The notes under the pieces are model-generated. The model saw only the letters and a list, made by a program, of their open reading frames with translations. It searched no databases and was not told the DNA's origin. Positions 29,985 through 38,526 of a stretch of 64,000 bases of DNA are shown one piece after another; position 1 is the stretch's first letter, and each line of letters opens with the position of its first letter. The stretch is from Clostridium mediterraneense (GTDB taxonomy: Bacteria > Bacillota > Clostridia > Clostridiales > Clostridiaceae), in NCBI RefSeq assembly GCF_900091705.1, contig NZ_LT594785.1, positions 549,505 to 613,504 on the forward strand. The letters are read 5' to 3'. The translations under genes and the position numbers were made by a program.

Positions 29985-32063
29985 GTGAGCGTTTATAAAA
30001 TAATATATGGTAAAAATTCTAAGGCTATTTATGAGGGAGAATTTGAAGGAAATTATAGATCAGGGCTTGGAACTTTATATTATCCTTCAGGAAAAACAAA
30101 ATATGTTGGAGAATGGAAAGAAGATAAACCTCATGGAGTTGGGGTTTTATTTTATGAGGGTGGAGCAAAATTTTATGAAGGGACTTGGAATAAAGGTAAA
30201 GCTAGTGGACAAGGTGTTCTTTATTTTGAAAGTGGGGATAAAGAATATGAAGGTCAATTTGAGATGAGCCAAAAATCAGGAGAAGGAAAGAGTTATTATA
30301 AAAATGGTACCTTAGAATACAAAGGGGAGTGGAAGGAAGATTTAAAGAATGGAGAAGGTAGTTTGTATAATAAAGATGGTATTTTAGAATACACTGGAGA
30401 ATTTAGAAATGGCAATATATATAAGGATGAAAAAATAAATAGTAATGATAAAGATTGTTTAGCGGATGAACATAGAGTAGATGAATATAATGAGTCAGAA
30501 TGTATAAATGATGTAGGGGATAGACAAAAATATATTGAAAATAGTGAAGAAATATATGAGATTAATAATCAATATTTTTCAGAAGAGGATTTTGATGAAT
30601 CTAAATTTATAAAACAAGAAACTGTAGAAGAAGTTTATGAAGAAAATATAAAAAAGGCTTATGATGAGCAGGATGATTTAGAGTCAGAAAAAGGTGATAA
30701 TAATTCTGATGAATATAATAAGCAAGATGATAACTATTATGATGAAAAAGATAAAGAAGAGAATTATAGTGAAGATGATGATAAGCAGGATGATGATTAT
30801 ATAGAAAATGAAGAAGAAAAATATGATAAGCAAGATATAGATATTAAGGAAGAGAGTAATAAAGATGAGGTTAATATAAATTACGATGATTTAATGTCTA
30901 AAAAGAATTATACCTATGAAATCAAAAATGGAAAAGGAAAGATTTATTATAATGATTATGTTATATATGAAGGAGATATAAAAAAAGGATTATTTGATGG
31001 AAAAGGGGTTCTATTTGATATTCAAGGTAAAAAGGTATATGAAGGTGAGTTTAAAGAAGGTAAAAGGAATGGAAAAGGAACTAGCTATGATATAGAGGGA
31101 AATATAATTTATGATGGTAAGTGGAAAGAAGATTTACAATGGGGAGAAGGAAAACTTTTAAATAGTAATCAAGAAAAAATATTTGAGGGAACATTCTTTA
31201 AGGGTAAACCTCTTGGAATTAATAAATATATAGAAGATACACTTGATAATATAATTAAATATGAACTTGAGCCTATGATAGCTTTAAATGAAGTGAAGGA
31301 TGATATAAAGAGGCTTATAAGCTATTTAAAGGTTCAAATCCTAAGACAAAGAGTTGGTCTTAGAAGTATGCAAATACCTTATATTTATGTATTTGAAGGA
31401 AATGTAGGTCTTGGAAAAGAAGAAGTAGCAAAAATATTAGCTAAAATATATTATACTCTAGGACTTATTCCTGAATATAGCTTTATAAAAAGAGATTTAA
31501 TAAAAGTACTTGAAGGTGAAGATAATTCAGAAATTGAAAAGAGTATGGACAATTATGGTGGGGGCTTAGTATATTTAAATAATTTATATTCTAATTCAGC
31601 AGAAGATATAGAAGAAATTATAAGTTGTAAGGCAGCTATTGATAATATATTAGAACTTGTAGATTATACTAATGGACATTTTATAGTTGTATTTTCAGGA
31701 GAAGAGGAATTAATTGAAACTATGCTTCATAGTGAAAAAGAATTAGAAAATTTAATTGAAAAAGGAATAGATTTCTTTGATTACTCAGTTGATGAAATGA
31801 TGGACTATTTAAATAGACTTAGTGAAGTAAATGATTATAGTATTTCAAAAGAAGCTTATGATGATATTGAGGAATTCTTTGAAGATATATTAGATGATGA
31901 AAAGTATGATAATAGAAATGGTGAGTTTATACAAGAATTTTTTGATGAAATGATTAAGGAACAATGTGTAAGAGTTGATAAAGAAGGCATTAAGGATATT
32001 AAAAAGTTAAAAGAGATAAATGAAGAGGACTGTAGAAAAGCAGAGGATAAGATTTGTTTTTAA
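29985..32063 (+). CDS. MORN-repeat protein with a degenerate CbxX/CfqX-type AAA domain
   Basis: The 692-residue protein has about six MORN repeats (residues 16-155, pattern YEGEW..G...GEG), then a very acidic linker rich in D, E, N and K (about 155-305). Four more MORN repeats follow (about 310-415), then an AAA-like domain (about 430-660). The AAA part has GNVGLGKE at 472-479, where the usual Thr or Ser after the lysine is Glu479. At the Walker B site LVYLNN it has Asn532-Asn533 instead of Asp-Glu. ATP hydrolysis therefore looks lost. GTG start after AGAGGTG. MORN repeats often bind lipids or proteins; the function here is unknown. Confidence 0.8.
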   Translation: MSVYKIIYGKNSKAIYEGEFEGNYRSGLGTLYYPSGKTKYVGEWKEDKPHGVGVLFYEGGAKFYEGTWNKGKASGQGVLYFESGDKEYEGQFEMSQKSGEGKSYYKNGTLEYKGEWKEDLKNGEGSLYNKDGILEYTGEFRNGNIYKDEKINSNDKDCLADEHRVDEYNESECINDVGDRQKYIENSEEIYEINNQYFSEEDFDESKFIKQETVEEVYEENIKKAYDEQDDLESEKGDNNSDEYNKQDDNYYDEKDKEENYSEDDDKQDDDYIENEEEKYDKQDIDIKEESNKDEVNINYDDLMSKKNYTYEIKNGKGKIYYNDYVIYEGDIKKGLFDGKGVLFDIQGKKVYEGEFKEGKRNGKGTSYDIEGNIIYDGKWKEDLQWGEGKLLNSNQEKIFEGTFFKGKPLGINKYIEDTLDNIIKYELEPMIALNEVKDDIKRLISYLKVQILRQRVGLRSMQIPYIYVFEGNVGLGKEEVAKILAKIYYTLGLIPEYSFIKRDLIKVLEGEDNSEIEKSMDNYGGGLVYLNNLYSNSAEDIEEIISCKAAIDNILELVDYTNGHFIVVFSGEEELIETMLHSEKELENLIEKGIDFFDYSVDEMMDYLNRLSEVNDYSISKEAYDDIEEFFEDILDDEKYDNRNGEFIQEFFDEMIKEQCVRVDKEGIKDIKKLKEINEEDCRKAEDKICF

Positions 32064-32066
32064 AAG

Positions 32067-32100
32067 AAAGGAGCTGTTTTAAATAGACAGCTCCTTTTTT
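32067..32100. terminator. Bidirectional terminator between the MORN gene and the sigma-54 activator
   Basis: AAAGGAGCTGT (32067-32077) pairs with ACAGCTCCTTT (32087-32097), with A to the left and T to the right, so it can end both converging genes. Confidence 0.88.
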
Positions 32101-32102
32101 AT

Positions 32103-34115
32103 TTAGATATCTTCATCAAGTCTTATTCCATACTTTTTACACTTTAAAGATATAGTTCTATGTGTAAGACCTAAAGCTTTTCCTGTTTTATTAAATGATT
32201 TATATTTTTTTAGAGCAGCAGAGATTATTCTCTTTTCATATTCTTCAAAAGGTAGAATATTATCTTCATCTAGCTTTAAGATATCATTAGATAATTCTGT
32301 TTTTGGAAGAAGATAAGGAGGTAAATCTTGAGTAGATATTATGTTAGTTATACAAAGATTCATAGCTCTTTCCATTATATTTTCAAGCTCTCTGATATTA
32401 CCTGGGAAGTTATATTCCAAAAGAATAGATAGTGCTTTGCTATCTATTGATTTTATAGAAGTACCAAGTTTAACATTCAACTTTTTAATAAAATGTTCCA
32501 CAAGAATAGGAATATCAGTTTTTCTATCTTTTAATGAAGGTAGAAGAACTGATAATACATTTAATCTATAATATAAGTCTTCTCTAAATTCATTATTTAT
32601 TATCATTTCTTCTAAGTTTCTGTTTGTAGCAGCTATAACTCTAACATCTATTTTCTTAGGAGCAAGGCCACCAAGACTTTCAATTTCACGTTCTTGAAGG
32701 GTACGAAGAAGTTTTACTTGCATAGAAAGTGGCATATCACCAATTTCATCTAAGAATATAGTACCACCATTAGCTATTTCAAATTTTCCAGGTTTAGATT
32801 TATTAGCACCTGTAAAAGCTCCTTTTTCATAACCAAATAATTCACTTTCTAATAAATTTTCAGGAATAGCAGCACAGTTAACTTTAACAAAAGGCATATC
32901 TCTTCTATTGCTATTAGTATGAATAAATCTAGCTATAAGTTCTTTACCTGTACCACTTTCACCTCTAACTAAAATAGTTGAAATACTTTTAGCTGCTTTT
33001 TGACATATATACATAATATCTTTAAGACTAGTTTTAGATCCAATTATCTCATCAAATGATGAATCAGAACTAATACTCTTTAAAAATTCTTCCTTATAGA
33101 AATTAAGTTCTTCCTCAGAACGTTCTAATTTATCTATAAGTTCTTTAAGTTCAGTAATAGGTCTAGAAGTAGATATAACTCCTTTAAATTTATTATCTAT
33201 AAATATAGGGTCTATTTTAGAAATTATATCTATACCATCTTTAGTATGAAGTATATTATCTAATACTTTTTTATCTCTAAAGGCTTTAGCTCTATATCCA
33301 TTAGGCGAAATAGAGAAAATATCTTTACCTATTATGTTTTTACTTTGATTAGGGAAGTGTTCTATATATGCAGGGTTAACATAATTTATTTTTCCATTTT
33401 CGTCAACAAAGCAGATTAGATCATTAGAGCTTTCAAGTATTTTAGTAAATTTCTCATTTATTTCTTTAAGACCAACTATATCAGAAATATCTTGTATAAC
33501 AGCAATAGCTCCAATAAGTTCATCATGTGAAAAAAGAGGAGACCTATTTACTATAGTAGTTCTATTATTTATATAAAGAATTTCACCAAATTCCTTATTT
33601 TTAGTTTTTAATATATTTCCTAGTTTTGAATTAGGGATTAATTTTTTTATTGGCTTACCTATAGTATCAGAAAAAGAAGTCCCTAAAATATTTAAAGCGT
33701 GATTATTAACTTTAGTTATATTTTCATTCATATCTATTGCTAGTACACCGATAGGTAATTCATCAAAAACTTGTTCATTAGCTATAGTACTTTCATCTAT
33801 AAACTTATCTATTTTAGGCATAGTATCAGGATAAGAGTTTATATAAGTATCTATATATTCAATTAAAGATTGAATTGCAAGTTTTGAAATCATTCCAACA
33901 TCTTTGCAACCAATGCTTAAAATTTCATTTGTATTTACTTTAAGAGCAAGTAGACCAAGCATACTAATGCCCAACCAATCAGTATAATTTTCTTTTTTTA
34001 CATATAAATTAATTTTATATTTTGAAGTAATTTCAGAAGCCTTATTGACAATCATTGCTGAAAATCTTGTATGAAGGCCGGAAGGGGTTGTTATTTTTAT
34101 ATTTTGATAATACAT
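32103..34115 (-). CDS. HPr-PAS-PAS sigma-54 activator, divergent from ptsI
   Basis: A bacterial enhancer-binding protein of 670 residues. Residues 1-90 are an HPr-like domain: TTPSGLHTR places His15 and Arg17 exactly as in the PTS carrier HPr, and SMLG at Ser51 matches its regulatory serine. Two PAS domains follow (about 113-215 and 225-335). The AAA domain has Walker A (GESGTGKE), the sigma-54 contact loop GAFTGA and Walker B (GGTIFLDEIGDMP). A Fis-type helix-turn-helix ends the protein. AGGAGGT precedes the ATG. It probably activates the facing ptsI promoter and is sensitive to PTS phosphorylation; both are inferred. Confidence 0.9.
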   Translation of the reverse strand: MYYQNIKITTPSGLHTRFSAMIVNKASEITSKYKINLYVKKENYTDWLGISMLGLLALKVNTNEILSIGCKDVGMISKLAIQSLIEYIDTYINSYPDTMPKIDKFIDESTIANEQVFDELPIGVLAIDMNENITKVNNHALNILGTSFSDTIGKPIKKLIPNSKLGNILKTKNKEFGEILYINNRTTIVNRSPLFSHDELIGAIAVIQDISDIVGLKEINEKFTKILESSNDLICFVDENGKINYVNPAYIEHFPNQSKNIIGKDIFSISPNGYRAKAFRDKKVLDNILHTKDGIDIISKIDPIFIDNKFKGVISTSRPITELKELIDKLERSEEELNFYKEEFLKSISSDSSFDEIIGSKTSLKDIMYICQKAAKSISTILVRGESGTGKELIARFIHTNSNRRDMPFVKVNCAAIPENLLESELFGYEKGAFTGANKSKPGKFEIANGGTIFLDEIGDMPLSMQVKLLRTLQEREIESLGGLAPKKIDVRVIAATNRNLEEMIINNEFREDLYYRLNVLSVLLPSLKDRKTDIPILVEHFIKKLNVKLGTSIKSIDSKALSILLEYNFPGNIRELENIMERAMNLCITNIISTQDLPPYLLPKTELSNDILKLDEDNILPFEEYEKRIISAALKKYKSFNKTGKALGLTHRTISLKCKKYGIRLDEDI

Positions 34116-34143
34116 AAAACCTCCTACATTTATAATTAATAAA

Positions 34144-34228
34144 TTAATATATTGATAAAATATATCAATATATTAATTATATGATAAAAAATATCAATAA
34201 TAAAGCAATTATCTGATAAATTTTATCA
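34144..34228 (+). promoter_or_regulatory. Three inverted-repeat activator sites TGATA-N5-TATCA
   Basis: Three 15-bp palindromes with identical half-sites and identical 5-nt spacers occur at 34153-34167, 34182-34196 and 34214-34228. The first is extended to 14-bp arms (34144-34157 and 34163-34176). Centre spacings are 29 and 32 nt, about three helical turns. They lie 180-255 bp upstream of the sigma-54 promoter and next to the activator's start, as expected for its upstream activating sequences. Confidence 0.75.
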
Positions 34229-34406
34229 AAATTAGATAAAAGGTAAATTAAGTTTAAGATAAATAAATAACAAATAGAAATGAGTGGGAATAAATGGATT
34301 TAGACAACATATAATTTAGGGTAGAAACATAATATAGTTAATATAAAATGTTAAAAAGAAAAATTATATGTAAACTATATTAACAACAGAAAAACTAAAT
34401 ATAATT

Positions 34407-34422
34407 TGGCATATAAATTGCT
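34407..34422 (+). promoter_or_regulatory. Sigma-54 (-24/-12) promoter of ptsI
   Basis: TGGCATATAAATTGCT has GG at 34408-34409 and GC at 34420-34421, the exact 12-nt offset of a sigma-54 promoter. Transcription should begin near 34433, about 95 nt before ptsI. No sigma-A promoter of similar quality is apparent in this 411-nt region, which otherwise is AT-rich and holds no reading frame. Confidence 0.78.
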
Positions 34423-34526
34423 AATTATAAATAGTGTAATAAATAGATTAAAAATTAAAAGTTTTTTTTATAAATAATTTAAGGTATTAGTAAAATTTAA
34501 AGATAAGTTTAAGGAGGAGTTACATA

Positions 34527-36146
34527 ATGAAAAAAGGTATTGCAGCTTCAAAAGGATATGCTATAGGAACAGTTCTAATTCAAAAACATGAGGAAGTTAT
34601 TATAACTGATGAAAAGATTACAGATATAGAGGCAGAAAAAGCTAAACTTGCTAAAGCTTTAGAAGCATCAAAAGCTCAATTACAAGTAATCAAAGAAAAA
34701 GCAGCTAAGGAAATGGGTGCTGAAGAAGCAGAAGTATTCGAAGCTCACTTAACATTATTAGATGATCCAGAATTTGCAGGGGCTATGGACATGGCTATTG
34801 AAACAGAACAATTAAATGTTTTAAAAGCTATTGAAAATACAAGAAATACATTTGTTATGATATTTGAATCAATGGATAATGATTATATGAGAGAAAGAGC
34901 AGCTGACTTAAAGGATGTATCTAACAGAATCATTGCTAATGCTGCTGGAGTTTCAGTTAATCCATTTGAAAATGCTAAAGAAAATACAGTAGTTGTAGCT
35001 CATGACTTAACACCATCAGATACAGCACAATTAGATAGAAGCAAAGTTGTTGGATTCTTAACAAATATAGGTGGTAGAACATCTCACTCAGCTATTATGG
35101 CTAGAACATTAGAAATTCCAGCTGTAGTTGGTATTGGAGATATTACAACATCTGTTAAAGATGGAGATACAATAATTGTTGATGGTATAGAAGGCTTAGC
35201 TATCATTAATCCAAGTGAAGAAGTAGTTAATGAATATATAGCTAAGAAAGAAGCTTTTAAAGCTGAACAAGAAGAATTAAAGAAATTAATAACTGTTAAA
35301 ACAGTTACTAAATCAGGTAAAAGAGTAGAAGTTTGTGGAAACATTGGTAAGCCAGAAGATATAGATCAAGTTATGGCTAACGGTGGAGATGGAGTTGGAT
35401 TATTCAGAACAGAATTCTTATATATGGATAGAGATAATGCTCCAACAGAAGAAGAACAATATGAAGCTTATAAGTATGTTTTAGAAAAAGCAGAAGGTAG
35501 ACAAGTAGTTATTAGAACTCTTGATATCGGAGGAGATAAAACACTTCCATACTTACCATTACCAGAAGAAATGAATCCATTCTTAGGATATAGAGCTATT
35601 AGATTATGTCTTGATAGAAAAGAAATCTTTAAGGTTCAATTAAGAGCTTTATTAAGAGCTTCTGTTTATGGAAAGCTTGCAGTAATGTTCCCAATGATTT
35701 CAGGGCTTGAAGAATTTGAAGCAGCTAAAGCTGTAGTTGAAGAATGTAAACAAGAATTATTAGCTGAAGGAATTAAGGTTTCAGAAGATATTCAATGGGG
35801 TATCATGGTTGAAATTCCAGCAGCGGCAGTTATGGCTGATGAACTTGCAAAGCATGTTGATTTCTTCTCAATAGGAACAAATGACTTAATCCAATATACA
35901 TTAGCAGCAGATAGAATGAGTGAAAAAGTATCATACCTTTATAATCCAATGCACCCAGCTGTATTAAGATTAATAAAGATGACAATAGATGGAGCTCACA
36001 AACATGGTAAGTGGGTTGGAATGTGTGGAGAAATGGCTGGAGATGAAGCAGCTATCCCAACACTTGTTGAATATGGTTTAGATGAATTCTCAATGAGTGC
36101 AACATCAATGCTTACAGCTAAGAAAATAATAATGGAACAAGAATAA
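34527..36146 (+). CDS. ptsI: PTS Enzyme I (phosphoenolpyruvate-protein phosphotransferase)
   Basis: Enzyme I takes phosphate from phosphoenolpyruvate and passes it to HPr, starting all PTS sugar uptake. The phosphorylated histidine is in GGRTSHSAIMART, and the C-terminal PEP-binding domain has GLFRTEFLYMDRD, FSIGTNDLIQYT and the cysteine of VGMCGEMAGD. At 539 residues it is slightly shorter than enterobacterial forms. AAGGAGGAG precedes the ATG. ptsH is not in the window. Its upstream region has a sigma-54 promoter, unusual for a general PTS gene. Confidence 0.97.
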   Translation: MKKGIAASKGYAIGTVLIQKHEEVIITDEKITDIEAEKAKLAKALEASKAQLQVIKEKAAKEMGAEEAEVFEAHLTLLDDPEFAGAMDMAIETEQLNVLKAIENTRNTFVMIFESMDNDYMRERAADLKDVSNRIIANAAGVSVNPFENAKENTVVVAHDLTPSDTAQLDRSKVVGFLTNIGGRTSHSAIMARTLEIPAVVGIGDITTSVKDGDTIIVDGIEGLAIINPSEEVVNEYIAKKEAFKAEQEELKKLITVKTVTKSGKRVEVCGNIGKPEDIDQVMANGGDGVGLFRTEFLYMDRDNAPTEEEQYEAYKYVLEKAEGRQVVIRTLDIGGDKTLPYLPLPEEMNPFLGYRAIRLCLDRKEIFKVQLRALLRASVYGKLAVMFPMISGLEEFEAAKAVVEECKQELLAEGIKVSEDIQWGIMVEIPAAAVMADELAKHVDFFSIGTNDLIQYTLAADRMSEKVSYLYNPMHPAVLRLIKMTIDGAHKHGKWVGMCGEMAGDEAAIPTLVEYGLDEFSMSATSMLTAKKIIMEQE

Positions 36147-36152
36147 TATATG

Positions 36153-36183
36153 AAAGGTTGTCCTTTTAGGACAACCTTTTATT
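36153..36183 (+). terminator. Terminator after ptsI
   Basis: AAAGGTTGTCC (36153-36163), a 5-nt loop, GGACAACCTTT (36169-36179) and T. Confidence 0.9.
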
Positions 36184-36331
36184 TATAATTACATATTTAG
36201 ATATATATTTAAAAAGAAGAATTAAATTTGTCTATTTACAGAAGATAAAAAAGTAGACTAGATTCAGAAAATATATGTAAAAATGTGGTATACTATTAAA
36301 CATATAAGATTTTTGTGAATTAGGTGATTAG

Positions 36332-37105
36332 GTGAAGGAAAGTAAAAAGTGGAGTTTAGTTGTAGGGGCTATTTTTATAATATATTATGTATTTCTTTTA
36401 TTTCTTCAGGGTGTTACATTATTTGATTCTGTATTTTTATTGATAGGAAGTACATTTGTATCACTTTATTTTTTAGAGAAAAGATATGAATATAGAAGAT
36501 ATAGAGATGAATTTTATAAATTTAAAAAAAGAGTTATCATATTTTTTTCAGTATGTTTAAGTTTCTTTATTTTTGTAGAGGGAAGCATGGTGATATTTGC
36601 AATGACTAAGACTAAAGATAAATCGGATATTATTATGGTTCTAGGAGCAGGGCTTGATGGTGATCAAGTCTCAAAAAGTCTTAAAAGTAGACTTGATGGA
36701 ACTATAAAATATTTAAAAGAGAATGATGATGGAGAATATATACTTTTATCAGGTGGTAAGGGAGATGATGAATTAATTTCTGAAGCAGAAGCAATGAAGA
36801 GATATTTAGTTAATCATGGTATTTCTGAAGAAAGAATAATTTTAGAAGATAAATCAACTTCAACCTTTGAAAATTTTAAGTATTCTAAAGATATAATAGA
36901 AAGTAAAACAGGTAAATTTATAGATGAAGTTAAGGTTAGAGTTTTTACTAACTCATTCCATTGTTTAAGAAGTTATTTTTTAGCTAAAAGACTTGGATAT
37001 GGTGAAGTTTATATGGAAGGGACTAAAACTCCACCGTCTGTTATACCTCTTTATTATACAAGAGAAGTGTTAGCTCTTGGAAAGTCTATACTGTTTGATA
37101 AATAA
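36332..37105 (+). CDS. YdcF/SanA-family (DUF218) membrane protein
   Basis: DUF218 proteins are linked to envelope integrity in other bacteria, but their reaction is not established. Two or three membrane segments lie in residues 7-90. The DUF218 core follows with IIMVLGAGLDGDQVS, LLSGGKGDDELISEAEAM and the VEDKSTSTFEN-like segment LEDKSTSTFENFKY. The length is 257 residues. The start is GTG at 36332 after TTAGGTGA. Confidence 0.88.
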   Translation: MKESKKWSLVVGAIFIIYYVFLLFLQGVTLFDSVFLLIGSTFVSLYFLEKRYEYRRYRDEFYKFKKRVIIFFSVCLSFFIFVEGSMVIFAMTKTKDKSDIIMVLGAGLDGDQVSKSLKSRLDGTIKYLKENDDGEYILLSGGKGDDELISEAEAMKRYLVNHGISEERIILEDKSTSTFENFKYSKDIIESKTGKFIDEVKVRVFTNSFHCLRSYFLAKRLGYGEVYMEGTKTPPSVIPLYYTREVLALGKSILFDK

Positions 37106-37118
37106 GAAAAATACAGAA

Positions 37119-37168
37119 TTAAGGAGAACTTTGTCGTATTAGAGATGAAGTCTCCTTTTTTATTTTAA
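37119..37168 (+). terminator. Probable terminator after the DUF218 gene
   Basis: AAGGAGAACTT (37121-37131) can pair with AAGTCTCCTT (37148-37157) with one bulge, and a T-run follows. The loop is long (about 16 nt), so it is less certain. Confidence 0.55.
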
Positions 37169-37213
37169 CAAATAGTTAATTTTTACAAAAATAGATTTTA
37201 TACGCAAAGGAGT

Positions 37214-37222
37214 TGCTATAAT
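37214..37222 (+). promoter_or_regulatory. Extended -10 promoter before the TPR protein gene
   Basis: TGCTATAAT is a perfect -10 box with the TGn extension. No clear -35 hexamer is seen at the right distance. Confidence 0.5.
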
Positions 37223-37261
37223 TATTGTATTAAGGTGTAGAGGTGAAAAAGAGGTGTAGTT

Positions 37262-38509
37262 ATGAAGGAGTCTAAAAAAGTTTATGAGAAAGCAGTGAAA
37301 TATTTTCATAATGGAGATTTAGAAAAAGCTTTAAAAGTCTTAGAAGAGGCTATAGCTATAAATATGAAAAATTCAGCAGCTCTTAATCTAAAAGGAATGA
37401 TTTTCTATTTAATAGGAAAAGGAAAAGATGCAGAGGCTACTTGGCAGATAAATGTTGATTTTAATGATGATGATATAGCAAAATCATATATAAAAGCTTA
37501 TAAGGAAGATGTACTTAATGAGAATGAAAAAAAGTATAGAACTGCTTTAATTAAGATAAAAGAAGTGAAGATTAGAGAAGCAGTAAAGCTTTTAAAAGAA
37601 GCAAGTGTAAGTGACTTTAACATAATAAATGTAAGGAATGCTTTATCATATTGCTATATAAAGCAAAGAAATTTTACTATGGCAAGAGAAAATATAGTAA
37701 AAGTTTTAGAAATGGATAGTAAGAATAAAGTAGCTAAAGAAAATTTAGAGATAGTAAATAAACAAGGTGAATATTATAGGGTGGAAAAAAAGCCACTTAA
37801 TAAAAAGAAAATTATAATAGGTTCAGCAACAGTTGTTGGAATTATTATGGGTGGAGTATTAATAAATTCTATAGGAGTTATTGATGGTAATAGTAAAAAA
37901 ACAACTGAGACAGTAATAGCTAAGAAGGAAGATAAGAAGCAAGAAGTAGTTAAAAAAGAAGAGCCTAAAAAAGAAGAAGTAGAAAAGAAAGTTTTTGATA
38001 TTGAGGAGCTTAAAATTGCTATAAGCGATAAAGGGTATGAAGATATAGAGAAACTTATTTTATTAGCTGAAAAAGAAAATTTATCAAAAGAAGAGAAAAA
38101 AGTTTATGAAGAAGCTAAAACTCTTATAAGTTCAAATGGAGCAGAATATTTTTATCATAAAGGTGTAAAGCAATTTAAATCTAAGAATTTTGGGGAAGCT
38201 AAAGAGAGATTCTTAAAAGCCTATGATTATTCTGAGGAAAATTATTTAAAGAAGCATATAACTTATATGCTTGCAGTGTCTTATGAAAAGTTAAAAGATA
38301 ATGAAAATGCTATTAAGTATTATGAAGCTTATTCAAAAGAAAATAATAATGAAGAGGAGGGGTATTTAGCGGAAGTTTTATATAAGCTTGCTACTTTAAA
38401 TGAGTCTAGGGATAAAGAAAAAAGCAAAAAATTTGCTAGAAGGCTTAGAGATCAATTTGATGATTCTATATATAACAATGAAAAAATAGAATCTATATTA
38501 AATAACTAA
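37262..38509 (+). CDS. TPR-repeat membrane protein
   Basis: A 415-residue protein of unknown role. Tetratricopeptide-like helices cover about residues 1-165 (YFHNGDLEKALKVLEEAI is one). A membrane segment (about 180-200, IIIGSATVVGIIMGGVLI) and a charged Lys/Glu linker follow, then further TPR-like repeats in 290-415. It would place one TPR domain on each side of the membrane. iadA follows within 18 nt, so the two are probably cotranscribed. ATG after GAGGTG. Confidence 0.8.
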   Translation: MKESKKVYEKAVKYFHNGDLEKALKVLEEAIAINMKNSAALNLKGMIFYLIGKGKDAEATWQINVDFNDDDIAKSYIKAYKEDVLNENEKKYRTALIKIKEVKIREAVKLLKEASVSDFNIINVRNALSYCYIKQRNFTMARENIVKVLEMDSKNKVAKENLEIVNKQGEYYRVEKKPLNKKKIIIGSATVVGIIMGGVLINSIGVIDGNSKKTTETVIAKKEDKKQEVVKKEEPKKEEVEKKVFDIEELKIAISDKGYEDIEKLILLAEKENLSKEEKKVYEEAKTLISSNGAEYFYHKGVKQFKSKNFGEAKERFLKAYDYSEENYLKKHITYMLAVSYEKLKDNENAIKYYEAYSKENNNEEEGYLAEVLYKLATLNESRDKEKSKKFARRLRDQFDDSIYNNEKIESILNN

Positions 38510-38526
38510 AGCTAGGAAGTGAGTTT

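Noticed and set aside
30430-30900. Tandem DNA repeat in the acidic linker of the MORN protein
   Set aside because: The protein is low in complexity (D, E, N, K, Y), but the bases do not form a regular repeat unit.
29985-32063. Recent transfer of the MORN gene from a eukaryote
   Set aside because: MORN repeats are common in bacteria, and the codon use matches neighbouring genes.
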